Part shown: piece by piece, positions 13,111 through 24,320 of the stretch
Layout: the number at the start of each line of letters is the position of its first letter
Numbering within the stretch: position 1 is the stretch's first letter
Source of the DNA: Bimastos eiseni
Taxonomy: Eukaryota > Annelida > Clitellata > Crassiclitellata > Lumbricidae
Reading direction: 5' to 3'
NCBI GenBank assembly: GCA_959347315.1
Contig: OY365810.1
Span: forward strand, 13,943,961 to 14,007,960
DNA length: 64,000 nt
The notes under the pieces: model-generated
Told to the model about the DNA's origin: nothing
What the model saw: only the letters and a program-made list of their open reading frames with translations
The model's database searches: none
Program-made: the position numbers and the translations under genes

Positions 13111-13404
13111 TGATGATGAGATGATAACAGACAGCAGTTGTATAATACTACGATCAAGAACCTTTAATTCATAACAATCGAAAATGACTATAATGGTCTC
13201 CATTAAGGCTACGTTGAATATTTCCCTTACAATCAAGATATATTATAGCGTTGAATTGTCCACGGCCAAATGTATGACATCATGCTTTAAAGTTTAATCT
13301 GAATTCGTATTTATGTTGAAAGTCTTCATGAAGTCTTCTACTAAGAAGTTACCATCTGAACGGAATGAAACTGATACATGTATTATGATGATCTCTGGAC
13401 GTAA
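13111..13404. other. Presumed 3' UTR of the PAP2-like gene
   Basis: This follows the minus-strand stop at 13405. An ATAAAT variant signal is possible near 13310. Nothing else is recognised. Confidence 0.35.
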
Positions 13405-13790
13405 TTAAATGTGCAACGCCTCTTGTATTCCTCGCATCAAACGATCACATCGTTCCGCTGGAATCCAGGTACGCTTTGAAATGCAGAAGATCACGAGACC
13501 AATGACCCATCCGCCAAGAACGTCGAGCACGTAATGGCGGCCCCGACTGAGGACAGAGAGAGCGATGAGCAGTACTACGACGACCGCTACAATCGTCACG
13601 ACTCCATCGGAGTAGTTAGCGGTAAGGAAACGGCTGGCGAGCATTCCCAGTGCACTGCTACCACTTGGAAAGCTGTATAAATCAAATGCACTGATGTTTG
13701 TAGGTGGGGGTCCTTTTCCGGGAATTATCGGACGCTGACGTTTGCAAATCAAGCGCAAGATCATCACGACGATCGAAGCGTAGAGTACAC
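13405..13790 (-). CDS. PAP2-family phosphatase-like protein, last exon only
   Basis: This minus-strand terminal exon (acceptor TTTTAAAG, phase 1) encodes 127 residues and a TAA stop. It matches the core of type 2 phosphatidic acid phosphatases, most like the PLPP6/7 branch. A hydrophobic helix leads to KRQRP (motif 1), then YSFPSGSS (motif 2), a second helix, GRHYVLDVLGG (motif 3) and a third helix. These are membrane enzymes that remove phosphate from lipid phosphates. Key changes are visible: the motif 2 His of PSGH is Ser, and the Arg of motif 3's SR pair is Val, while the motif 3 His and Asp remain. It may therefore be catalytically weak or dead, as known for PLPP7. Upstream exons were not found; 46 bp upstream of the acceptor lies the transposon nest of 13837-17274, so this could be a broken gene. 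Confidence 0.7.
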
Positions 13791-13914
13791 CTTTAAAACA
13801 ACACAGAGCATAAGATTAGGATTTTAGGCTATATACCAGCGTTTCCAAATCTTTTTTGGGCCGTACCCTTCTGATCATAAATTTTTTGCGGAATCCCGGT
13901 CCAAAGCCATACAT

Positions 13915-16324
13915 CAGAGGTGTAACAAGGTTTTGAAAAGTGGAGAGGGGCATATTTAAAAAATGTTGCGTGAAATTTTTTGCCCCACACACTTTTTGAA
14001 TTTTGCCCTCAGAGAAATTTCAAAACTGGGGGGCTGAAATTATCTTAACAAAAGTCATCTTATCATAATTACTCCATAGAAATAGAATATGCAGGACGCT
14101 TTCAAATTTTACACTAAAAAGTAGGCCTACTATTTTGTACATTGTTGCAACGGTTCAGGGGTACACCTACCTATAGTGTCGGTCTGCTGTAGTGTCTACT
14201 TGTTGTGTATGCCTGACAGATTGCCTGTCTACTGTGGTATCTACCTGATGTATACGCTTATCTACTATATACTGTGGTCTATCTACTGTCTACTGTATCC
14301 TATCTACTGTGTATCATCTACTATCTACAGTTTAGTAGAAAATGGATCGGTCAGTCAGTCGAAGAGTAGTCGTCGCCTGGAAGATCGGAATCGTCGTCGT
14401 CGTCGTCTGAAGATCGTCATCGGGGAGCCTTTTAGATTCGGCTTCGGCCTTACAGTCTCGGCTCCTAGGAAGCACAAATATTCGTCGTGGCTTTGCGATA
14501 GGCGTCATGGATATAGTCGCTGTGGATATCGTCGTCGTAGATTTACGATAGTCGCCGTCAGCCATTGACGTAGCATAGTAGTCGCCTTGAGCCATTGACG
14601 TAGCGTTGCAGTTACTCGTTGGTCATCGATGTAGAGCGTACTGAGGTAGTGAGATACGAACTGTTTCCGAAATAGGCGCTACAGAAGTATTGTTTTCCAT
14701 TGTACATTAAAAGAGGATAATCGAACAAGCGTGTCTTATTACTGCGTCACCAAGAGGATTATCGAACAAGCGTGTCTTTTCCAAGCGTCATCCAGAAAGG
14801 AGCTATTTAAACCTTAAATGGTTAGTCTTCAGCACACCACTGAAGCCTTACTCAGCGGACTGTAACACGAACTACCTCCATATCGGACGGGGCTGCAAGT
14901 CGTCATCCTGGTCACTGTCGAATAGGCCCCGTTCCGTTACAATCTTTTCCATCATCATGAGGCTTGTAACATGGTCATTACAACAGCGTATGGGCTGGAT
15001 GCCAATAAATTTCTGCACTAACTTGTCGCAAGATTCATGTCAACTTATAAGTTATTTAGATCTAAATATTTGATATATGCATGTATACAGAAATTTCTCT
15101 AGCTCCTTCACAATTACTTAATATGACCAAGTTTTGATTAAGATTTCATGTTTAATCAATGACTACAAACAACTATAATTTGGCTATAAGATGGTCGAGC
15201 AGTACACTTGGCTGGTGATAACAAGACAAACGTTAAAATTCTATAGGCAGAATAATAACTGGTTAAAAATATCAGAATTTAGGTGGAAGAGCAGTACTTG
15301 AGATTGCTATGAAGGCATGAAGTACTTACAACATAATTTCCATGCAGGGGCGGCGATCACGTGGGGTCGAGGGAAACAAGTCCTCCCACCTTTTACGTGT
15401 GTCCTCCACATTTCCTACCCCTCCCATTGGGTGTCCTCCCACCTGTCAAACAAGACCCATTCATCACTCACTCTCGGAGCTTACCACTGGAAGGGTTAGG
15501 TCAGTGTAATACTCGTTTATTGTGAAATCACTTGGTTGACACATTGCAATCAATAGCAGAAACTAATTTAGTATTGCCAATTTCCAAATTAGTGAGTTTG
15601 TCGTCCAGTTCAATATCCGAAGTCAACGGGACAACTTTTGATTCGTAAATTGGATTCTCGGGACACTACTTTTGTCATACTCAGACCCAAAACATGGAAG
15701 TCATAGGTCACGATTGTAGACTTTGGCCGGATGATGGCTGAGGGAAAGACCGATCGCGCGTAGAACTATAGACCGCTACAGTCTTTCACCAGCCTATGCC
15801 ACTAACAGGGCAGCTCCACGCAAGCCTTCAATGCTAGAAACTTCTCATTATAGCGGAGTCGGCTAGGAAGTGCATGTTCCAACAGACATTTCCAATCAAA
15901 TTTGTGCCCTGGCACAGATCTGAACCTTGACTTCATGATTGTAGACCAACCACCAGACATTTTCTTTAGCCAATGACAAATATTCTACTGTCATAAAGTT
16001 TCTGTACTTTGGGTAGGAACAAAGTGATACGTTATAGATGAATGAATAACCAAACATGTATTATATTCTCCTTTGTAAATGACAGTTTTTATACCTGCAA
16101 AAAAGTAAGAACAAATCGTAAAAACAAACTTTTAACTGTTGGAAATTTATCGACCCACAATATCTTAATCATTTATTATAAAAAGCTATTGGAGAAACAT
16201 AAAAAATAGAACCGATTTGGGGAGCACATGGGGCACTGAGCACTAAAACTAAGGGAGCTTTGCCCCTCCCCCGTTTTAAAACTGGGGGAGGCGGTGCCCC
16301 TACCCCTCGCATGTTACACCTCTG
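13915..16324. mobile_element. Inner hAT-like element, 2.4 kb
   Basis: The 12-bp termini CAGAGGTGTAAC and GTTACACCTCTG are perfect inverses. Flanks CCATACAT (13907-13914) and CTAAACAT (16325-16332) match at 6 of 8 positions. Subterminal parts on both sides are rich in GGGGGAG and TTTTGAAAA motifs. No transposase frame is visible, and the centre seems to be secondary insertions (see 14143-14941). At 15346 a CAGGGGCGGCGATCACG sequence resembles one end of yet another hAT element without a partner. Confidence 0.7.
14143..14941 (+). mobile_element. Possible solo LTR
   Basis: A TGTTGCAACGG start and a CCGTTCCGTTACA end resemble LTR termini. There is a TATA-like CTATTTAAACC near 14803 followed by a plausible transcript start region. 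No convincing 5-bp target duplication was found, so this is tentative. The interval also contains CTACTGTGTA-like and GTCGTCGTC simple repeats. Confidence 0.3.
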
Positions 16325-16602
16325 CTAAACATATTCTGTTGTAGATACAAACTTGAGAATGCAGACAATTGTAGATTTAGGCCTACAAAAGATTAGCAAC
16401 AGCGCAAATGTCGATGACAACGACATTGTGAATTCTCTTTTATAATAATTATAGAGTAATGCACAGATGCTAAACAAAAATCCTCCTGTGACAAAGTCGT
16501 ATGGGCGTAATCTATTTAAAATTGCTTGAAGCTTAATGTTCCCACTAAACTTTTTTCCGCGGAACCCTTGTCTTCACCTCACCAAACACTAGAGTTCCGT
16601 TC

Positions 16603-17242
16603 TGTACGTGACGTTTTGGCGCAGCCGTTTTGGCGTAGCGCCGTTTTGGCGCAGGACGTTTTTGGCGCAGTACGTTTTGGCGCAGATCTCTGATACAATA
16701 ATATTAGTATGTTATGTATTATATTTAACATATTAGGCCTATATGGCAATCTACAATTTAGTGTCGTAAATTATTCCACATGGCAAATCAATTAATTGGA
16801 AGGAAGATTGATAAATGGATTGTGACTAACAGGGTTCCACGATGAGTAGAATTCTCATATACATCCCGCTTCTATTTAAGCGTGATTCTCTTCATCATTC
16901 CAGTTCAGCATAATTATTATCATAGATCATGTTTCGTATTACATTAAATATTGTATGAGAAATCTGCGCCAAAAACGTCCGGCGCCAAAACGGCGCAGTG
17001 CAAAAACCTGCTGCGCCAAAACGGGTGCGTCAAAACGGGTGCGCCAAAACGGGTGCGCCAAAACGGGTGCGCCAAAACGGGTGCGCCAAAACGGGTGCGC
17101 CAAAACGGGTGCGCCAAAACGGGTGCGCCAAAACGGGTGCGCCAAAACGGTCGCGCCAAAACGGGTGCGCCAAAACGGGTGCGCCAAAACGGGTGCGCCA
17201 AAACGGTCGCGCCAAAACGGGTGCGCCAAAACGTACTGCTCC
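16603..17242. mobile_element. 640-bp foldback-like element with repeat-built arms
   Basis: The element is flanked by the 11-bp direct repeat GAGTTCCGTTC (16592-16602 and 17243-17253). The left arm has about five spaced copies of CGTTTTGGCGCAG (16612-16684). The right arm has the inverse repeated about 16 times with a strict 14-bp period, GTGCGCCAAAACGG (17012-17235). The middle is AT-rich with no coding frame. A 9-11 bp duplication fits a Mutator-like element, but the superfamily is uncertain. It sits inside the outer hAT element. Long open frames over the right arm are artefacts of a 14-bp period. Confidence 0.7.
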
Positions 17243-17274
17243 GAGTTCCGTTCAATACAGTTTGAGAAACGCTG

Positions 17275-18148
17275 TTATATACTATCACCGAATACCGCAG
17301 CAATGCTGTTCAGTGCCCCGTGCCGGCTTAAGATACCCTGTGGCCATCGCGCGGAGTCCTTAACTTCACCTATGCCCTACAGAAACCCTGGCCTAGCTCA
17401 TTGGCGCACTCGGGCGAATTCCTTAGCTTCATTGGCGCCTTACGGAATTCTTAGCTTCATCGAGTCCCTAGCAACATTGGCGGAGTTCTTAACCTCCTCA
17501 GCGTCCTCGTGCGGTGTCATTGGCCTCATTGACGCCCTCGGGCGGAGTTATTTAAGCAGGCCCTTTCAAAATATAAATTCACCAAAATATAAATTCACCA
17601 AAATATAAATTCACCAAAACGATGTCAATTTTATTTAGCTAACTCGCTCGGCACTCTACTTCGCCACCTCCAAAAGGTTAAAGGCTTGCTTAGAGCTCTT
17701 CTAATATTACCAAACGAAGGCCAGGCCACAAGGCGAGGGGATTAGGAGACAAAGCTAAAACCCAGGGGACACAGCCATGTAATCATTGACACAGACAAGG
17801 CGGGACAGGGGACACATCAGAGTCCCCCAAGACACAAGGTCGTAAGCAGCCACCAGAGGGACTGGCATGAATACTTGCTCGTAGTCGTGGCCGCTTATAG
17901 GCTGTCACTGGACGAGGCGAATGAACCTACCTCGAACTTTCTGACGTTAGGACGCGAAGACGTTGATAAGAAAAGTTGGTGAAACTGTCGCGTCAGTGTC
18001 GTTTTCTTTGGCAAGACTGTCGTATGTCGGTACCGCTATACTGCTAGACTGAAGAGGTCGAATCCAGTGGGAATCAACCAGAAGTGATACATTCAGAAAT
18101 TGTGCCATCCTCGGTTACCAGAACAAGCAAGTCCTCCATTTATCTATT
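17275..18148. repeat. Non-coding, with imperfect 27-30 bp repeats
   Basis: At about 17330-17560 a degenerate unit around GGCGGAGTTCTTAACTTCAT recurs seven or eight times. At 17568-17616 AAAATATAAATTCACC is repeated three times. From 17640 to the microsatellite I recognise nothing. Confidence 0.6.
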
Positions 18149-19430
18149 CATCCATCCATCCATCCATCCATCCATCCATCCATCCATCCATCCATCCATC
18201 CATCCATCCATCCATCCATCCATCCATCCATCCATCCATCCATCCATCCATCCATCCATCCATCCATCCATCCATCCATCCATCCATCCATCCATCCATC
18301 CATCCATCCATCCATCCATCCATCCATCCATCCATCCATCCATCCATCCATCCATCCATCCATCCATCCATCCATCCATCCATCCATCCATCCATCCATC
18401 CATCCATCCATCCATCCATCCATCCATCCATCCATCCATCCATCCATCCATCCATCCATCCATCCATCCATCCATCCATCCATCCATCCATCCATCCATC
18501 CATCCATCCATCCATCCATCCATCCATCCATCCATCCATCCATCCATCCATCCATCCATCCATCCATCCATCCATCCATCCATCCATCCATCCATCCATC
18601 CATCCATCCATCCATCCATCCATCCATCCATCCATCCATCCATCCATCCATCCATCCATCCATCCATCCATCCATCCATCCATCCATCCATCCATCCATC
18701 CATCCATCCATCCATCCATCCATCCATCCATCCATCCATCCATCCATCCATCCATCCATCCATCCATCCATCCATCCATCCATCCATCCATCCATCCATC
18801 CATCCATCCATCCATCCATCCATCCATCCATCCATCCATCCATCCATCCATCCATCCATCCATCCATCCATCCATCCATCCATCCATCCATCCATCCATC
18901 CATCCATCCATCCATCCATCCATCCATCCATCCATCCATCCATCCATCCATCCATCCATCCATCCATCCATCTAACGATCCACCATCAATCCATCTGTCC
19001 ATCCATCTGTCCATCCATTCACCCATCCATTTATCCATCCATTTATTCCTCCCTCCCTCCCTCCCTCCCTCCCTCCCTCCCTCCCTCCCTCCCTCCGTTC
19101 ATCCATCCCATCCATCCACCAGACCACCAACCCATCCACCTACCTACTCTCCAACCAATCATCCATTCATTCATCTATCTATCTAGATATCCATCCATGC
19201 AACCATGCATCCATACAACCATCCGTCCATCCATCCGTCCGTCCGTCCGTCCGTCCATCCATCCATCCTTCCATCCATTAATCCATCCATCAATCAATCT
19301 TTACAATCAACGATCCATACATCCATCCTTTCTTCCTTCCTTCCTTCCTTCCTTCCTTCCTTCCTTCCTTCCTTCCTTCCTTCCTTACATCCATCCATCC
19401 ATCCATCCATCCATCCATCCATCCATCGAT
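18149..19430. repeat. Very long CATC microsatellite with CCTCC, CGTC and CTTC sub-blocks
   Basis: The first 820 bp or so (about 18149-18972) are uninterrupted perfect CATC, some 206 units. Diverged CATC, a CTCC run (19049-19096) and a CTTC run (19329-19386) follow. The Ile-His-Pro-Ser and Met-Asp-Gly-Trp frames on either strand are by-products. It abuts the minus-strand LINE 3' end at 19473. Confidence 0.95.
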
Positions 19431-19472
19431 ATATAATATACATATTTATCTGGTCAATTTATGTATCACCTC

Positions 19473-20020
19473 TTCAAGATAGCTATTCAGAGGACCTAGG
19501 CCCGGTCATAGGCGGAGATAGTTGCAGTTTAACGACACTGTGATAACAAAGATCATTAGCGTCGCCCTCCTCCTTTATCCAGGCTTGGGATTAGCACTGT
19601 AAGAGTGCAGACAGTGACGGAGTTCACAGAGGAAAGTTTATAGAAAGATCTAGACAGCCCCCGCGGGAGAGAACACCGGTCAGATGGGAGGCGATTCCAA
19701 GCACTGGTACCCACAAGCTTTTTCTGCCTGGTGTCAAAGTCGCTGAACCGAGAGCTAGTGAAGGACAGTCCGTATGTATATAGAGATGTGACTAAATCTA
19801 GGGACACCGACAATCAACCAAGCAGCGGCTAGAAGACCCCCGTCAAGGGTTGCAATCGGACCTGGGTTAAACCCCAGTAGAGAGAGGAACAGTAGTCTAA
19901 TCGATTAACGATAAAGGCAATAAACAGGGTGATAGCTGAAGACGAGAAGAGAGAGTGAGAAACAACCCATAACTGGCATAAGCAATGATAGCAGGAACGA
20001 GTCAACGCCATTATATGCGT
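19473..20020 (-). mobile_element. CR1/L2-like LINE 3' end (copy 2 of duplicated block)
   Basis: The minus strand reads VNRLDYCSSLYWGL (near 19900) and TSAWNRLPSDRCSLP (near 19695), which are typical of the C-terminal part of CR1/L2 reverse transcriptases. The CCTCTGAATAGCTATCTTGA terminal module lies next to the CATC tail. Nearly identical to 705-1215 but about 70 bp longer. Confidence 0.85.
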
Positions 20021-21125
20021 ATTCGGAAAGTAACAATAATATGCAAATATTTTAAAGATTGTTCGGTGATGACAGAAGTAGACTGTCGTTCGTTGGATCA
20101 CATAGTCGTTAGTAAGCGCTAAAGCAGTCTGACCATTGGCACGTTTGCTTTTGTTGGATAAAATAGGGTCATTTTTCAAGATAATCTGTGCGCAGTGGCG
20201 TAGCTAGGATTAGAGGTCAGAGCACGGAGATTGGATATCACTGGGGTAGGAGAGGGACTGCCGTATCTCCTCTCTATATAACACAAAGATTTTTAACAAT
20301 AATAATGTAACAAAAATGATTTGTTGGTGACGATGCCGTCGTAATCATGCAAAAGTGGTACTATTGAAAGCGGAGAGTCAGCGGTTAGATCACGCATACA
20401 GTAGGCTAGTGCAAGCTTATGCCACCGCAGAATTCCTGCATGGATACAGCAAGCTTTCAGCAGTCTCTGCGGTAACGCTGTCAATGCCGGTGTAAAGATT
20501 TCAAGTTACCTCCCATTTCAAGTTACCCCCGCTAATCTGAAACCGATTTCAGATTACCCCCTCCGTGTTCACATTACCCCCTTTCTCAATGAGTGAAAAT
20601 GTCAATTTGTTTTGCTTTCAACTAATGCTAATCAGTCTGTTGAATAAAACAAATGACACATATAAGATAGAAGGCTAGTTTTATCGTGTGAAAAATATAT
20701 AAAAGTTAAAGAAATATAAATTGTGTGAAATCAGAAATACACGAAATCAAATTGCATCACATTTTCACATTGTTACAATCAAACATAAGATAATAAAGAT
20801 TCAGCCTAACTGGTGAAGAAAGTAGTGTAATTACAACAATAATATATATATGTATATATATATATCCTGGTATCGCATACATGACATCCTGCAGTTGTTC
20901 ATAGAACTAATCTTTTCGTCGTCCGTGGCTGTATTTATTGGTGCATACACTTGTATCAGGGTCATCTTGGTATGCCCTGTTTGTGGTCTGATGGTAATTA
21001 TTCTTTCACTTACTAGTTCTCATCCAAGTACAGCTTATATCATTTTTCGCTAACCATTATGCCAACTTCTCTTTCATGCTGGGCTCCACCCGAGTGTATC
21101 GACATATGCATCCATACAATTACAC
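20021..21125. other. Non-coding stretch with repeat fragments
   Basis: CAGTGGCGTAGCTAGG at 20193 resembles a DNA-transposon end without a visible partner. At 20504-20580 AAGTTACCCCC/AGATTACCCCC motifs recur four times. A TA-rich microsatellite lies near 20840-20866. No gene is supported. Confidence 0.45.
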
Positions 21126-22280
21126 CTAATTAAGGTTCCTAGCATCATCTTCAAGGTCTGAAGAGCGACTTCGGAATGTATCTAGAATGTGACACATGGG
21201 CCTGACTCTTTCTCTCTTCCAGGTCTGAATGAATCCCTCCCAGGGGAGAGGTCAGCCAATCATGACTATGTAGTCATATAAGAGTAAACTAGAGCATACT
21301 ATCCAATAGGTATAATATTAGAGTCATTACACCCAACGTGGTTGATTGGTTCACTTACCGCGGTATAGATTGACCAGCTGTTCCCGAAGAGAAGCCTGAT
21401 GCGCTGAGAGCAGGATCAATGGGACCCAGATAATCCACGACACTGCATGGGTGGCACGAGCGATGAGCTTCATCGGTGCTTTGCCATGACCAGAGACCGA
21501 CCAGATGGCCAGGCGTGCCGAGATGGCTTCGTCGTACCCAATCAGACCTCCTCGTCTCGGCTGGATAATCGGCTCCGGTGCGGCAACCGCCTGCAGGGCA
21601 TCTATGCCTGGGACCGGTGATGCTGTGGTTGCTGAAGGCGCTTCGTGACTGTCGGCGACGGGTTGCGATGCTTGAGAAAAAGTTGAACTGCTTTCACGGG
21701 CGGGTATTATAACAGCCTGCGCTTGGTCGGTACTGACAGGTTCCTTGGCAGGTGTTGGTTCATCGTCAGGATCCTCGGCAGGTGATGGTTCCTTGTCATG
21801 CGTTGGTTCCTTCTCAGGTGTTGGTTCCTTCTCAGGTGTTGGCTCCTTGTCAGGTGCTGGGTCTTTGTCAGGTGTTGGTTCCTGGGCAGGTGGTGGTAGC
21901 TGTGGTGTAGAACCAACGATTGTAGTAGAATGCACAATTATCCGATCTGGATGTTGGGAACTCGTAGGCTTTGGTGGAGTAGGCTGCACAGGAGTCGGAG
22001 CCGGATGTGCAGAACTGGGAGCCTTTGGTGCAGGAGGAGGAGGATGATGTGCAGAACTGGGATCCTTTGGTGGAGGGTGATGCCCAGCCTTGGAATCCTT
22101 ATCAGCAGCACTTGGTGGTACGTGTGCGCGGCTGGCTTCGATAGATGAGCGCGGGTCTTTGGCGCCTGGAGCGCTTGGTTGCGTCTTGTCTTTGTCCATT
22201 TTCTCCTTCTCATTATTGTGATCCTTGTGATCCTTTTTGTCCTTGCTCTTATCTTTTTCTGCTTTCTCTGCGGGTTTCAT
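21126..22280 (-). CDS. Orphan Lys/Pro-rich protein with C-terminal membrane segment, copy 2 (two exons)
   Basis: Paralogue of 2949-4278. Exon 1 is 22280-21359 (307 codons plus one base). The same GTAAGTG donor, a 201-bp intron and a CTTCAG acceptor lead to exon 2 at 21157-21126, which encodes DLEDDARNLN and a TAG stop, giving 317 residues. It differs from copy 1 by substitutions, and the Pro-rich middle has fewer and rearranged repeats, including an HHPPPPAPK stretch and a cluster of PTPEKE units. The tail with the hydrophobic segment and LREQLVNLYR is nearly unchanged. Met 22280 is chosen to match copy 1; the frame is open for some codons upstream in this copy. No stop or frameshift is present. 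No known domain is recognised. Confidence 0.65.
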
Positions 22281-22305
22281 GATGCTTTTCAAGTTATTAC
22301 TGCTT

Positions 22306-22556
22306 CTTTAGAACAAAGGAAGAAATGGTTCCAGGGCTAGGAACAATTCTAAAGTAGCTACTTACTTGTTGTTTTCTTTGCCAGATGGAAAGGCCTTCGC
22401 ATTCCGCAGCGGCGCAGCAGCTGTTGTTTTTCTCGGCGATCCCTTGCACGATTTTACTTGTGTACGCAACGACGTCACTGCTCTTCGTATACAACAAATA
22501 CACATTATGACGTATTGATTTCGTCATGCCTTTGACCAATACCTTGAAAGGAAATG
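22306..22556 (-). promoter_or_regulatory. Probable 5' UTR intron and promoter region of orphan gene copy 2
   Basis: The conserved donor (exon end 22366, intron 22365-22306, 60 bp) and a pyrimidine-rich acceptor match those of copy 1. Upstream, CRE-like motifs around TATGACGTATTGATTTCGTC match the other copy. This copy also has a GCAGCGGCGCAGCAGCTG insertion near 22400. Confidence 0.35.
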
Positions 22557-23016
22557 TCAGTAAGTAAGTAAATAAGTAAGTCTGAATTCTTTATTACCGT
22601 CTGCAGACGCACGACGGGTACATGTATAAGGAAAAACATAGAAAAACATTATTTACATTCTATCTTTAAAAATTTAAAGATAATATCTTTAAACTTATAG
22701 ATAAATAGCGTGTATATATTATATACATTAGTAAAAGAAAGTGTTAAGAAACATCGTCTGGAGTGGGTCGAACGCAACCCGAGAGATGGTGTTGGCGCCA
22801 GACTCAATCAGGTCGATATCGTCATCGGGAAAAGGTGCTGGCACTTCTGGCTCTGAGATCTCAGAGTCAAATCACAGAGTCATGGAGTCGAAAACTCGGA
22901 ATTACGCGCGATATTGAAAGTAATAGGCCTAATAACAATACTGATAATAATAACAATAATAATTAATACAAAAGATGATGATAATAATAATAATGAGGAT
23001 GATGATGATGATGATG

Positions 23017-23068
<52 letters not shown>

Positions 23069-23139
23069 TATTTGTCATCAGTTCAATTTCTATTTAAGCA
23101 CAAATTATTCTCCAATAATAAAAATAATAATAATTATTT
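22557..23139. repeat. Upstream flank of duplicated block, then AAT/GAT microsatellite
   Basis: 22557-22935 matches 4561-5110. Simple sequence of AAT and GAT units follows at about 22930-23065. Confidence 0.6.
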
Positions 23140-23660
23140 TTTGAATCCTGAAGGATCATATGTACCTTGGAAAAAAAAAATAAGTGGGAAGATGTATTTT
23201 GTGGGACGTGACGATGACAGACACACGTGTTCTGGCCGTCTCATACCTAACCGACCCGTCCAAAACAGCAGGAGACGCGGCTGAATGGGCGGCAAGCAGA
23301 AAAGCAGAGAAATACAGCGATCTGGCAGTCAGTCAGTCACACGTACACTTGTTTGCAGTTCTGCACCAGTCGCTTTTGAAACTTTAGGCCCGATCAACAG
23401 CGGTGGGGTTTAAATTTTCTGTCGGAGCTGGGGAAAATGCTCAGCTGCGTCACAGGAGAGCCACGGGAAACTTCATACCATTATCAGAGTCTTTGAATAC
23501 CATGTATACGTTATAACGTCATAGTGTTAGATGGACTTCGTCGTTCAGGAGACCGATTAATAAAGCCATTCCAGACAACCAACAATCAGGTTAATTTCAT
23601 AGTTCCTGCGGGATCATAGGTACCTCGGGGCAAAAATAATGATAATGATAATAAGGTAGC
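23140..23660 (+). mobile_element. Non-LTR retrotransposon 3' end, copy 3
   Basis: Collinear with 10300-10740 of the first LINE: the phrases GGGACGTGACGATGACAGAC, TTTCTGTCGGAGCTGGGGAA and TACCTCGGGGCAAAAATAAT occur in the same order. Frames are broken. The tail is ATAATGATAATAA. Confidence 0.8.
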
Positions 23661-24320
23661 ACTATTTGCACGATGATGGTGTCGATGACGACGAGAACTT
23701 GGGGCGAAGAAGGAGTATATATGCTCTAGGCCTACTAGATAAAAAAATTGCCCGCGTTTGACAAGTGTAGTACCTCGGAACTTGTGAGTACAGTAGTGAC
23801 TCAGGGCGACTGATAAGGAAACTTTCCTTTTATGTGGACTCCTTCGGGTAGTAGTCAAGAGACAGGTTTTTTGCCCTGGAGACCAGAAAGACGGCGGCCG
23901 CGGGTTTCACGAACCCCTCGACTGCATGTCCCAGGTGTTCCCCGAGCCAAGGGTGAAGGTTACGAGTCAATAGCTCTAAAACTGTGCAAATGCATAGCCG
24001 GACAGACAGACAGACGCACAGAATCTCCTCTTTATATATATATATATATATATACAACAGAGCTGCATAATGGTAATAGGCTTAACTTCAAGCGAATAGT
24101 GGCAGTATTATTAAAAGCATTATTAATATTATGACAAGTAAGTAAGTACTAAGTATATGTACTTTAATGAACCGTTTGCAAACGCAATGCGGGCACATCA
24201 TAATATGAACAATATGAACAATCAGCGGCCATCTACAGGCCGGGTTCAAATCCACCGACGTCTTCCTTCTTCTAAGAACTTACTTCGTTACTGGAACAAT
24301 TCGCATTATATAACACTCAA
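23661..24320. other. Non-coding stretch
   Basis: A TA microsatellite lies near 24033-24052. At 24130-24205 there is a diverged AGTAAGTAAGTA / CGTTTGCAAACG module like the one in the duplicated blocks. No gene is supported. Confidence 0.45.

Larger units (their letters stand above)
13837..17274 (-). mobile_element. Nested transposon complex: outer hAT miniature element
   Basis: The outer ends are CAGCGTTTCCAAATCTTTTT at 13837 and GTTTGAGAAACGCTG ending at 17274. They are the inverse of the 1818-2135 family and are flanked by CTATATAC (13829-13836) and TTATATAC (17275-17282), a 7/8 match. The family's own sequence resumes at 16325-16602 and again at 17254-17274. The gaps are filled by two younger insertions at 13915-16324 and 16603-17242. 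Without them the outer element would be roughly 370 bp, close to its 318-bp relative. Confidence 0.8.

Noticed and set aside
12666..13236. 163- and 179-residue Leu/Ser/Phe-rich frames opposite the polypurine tract
   Set aside because: Explained by base composition alone.
14332..14595. Thr/Asp-rich minus-strand frame as an upstream exon of the PAP2-like gene
   Set aside because: It is low-complexity GTC repeat inside a likely LTR, with no match to PAP2 N-terminal regions.
15346..15480. A separate hAT element beginning CAGGGGCGGCGATCACG
   Set aside because: No inverse partner end or target duplication could be found.
16939..17608. Four overlapping frames of 96-217 residues with GAPKRVRQNGCAKT repeats, both strands
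   Set aside because: The 14-bp repeat has no stops in any phase; no frame has coding features outside it.
18084..19436. 450-residue open frame of Ile-His-Pro-Ser repeats and 275-296 residue Met-Asp-Gly-Trp frames on the other strand
   Set aside because: They are pure by-products of a CATC microsatellite, whose four-base period has no stop in these frames.
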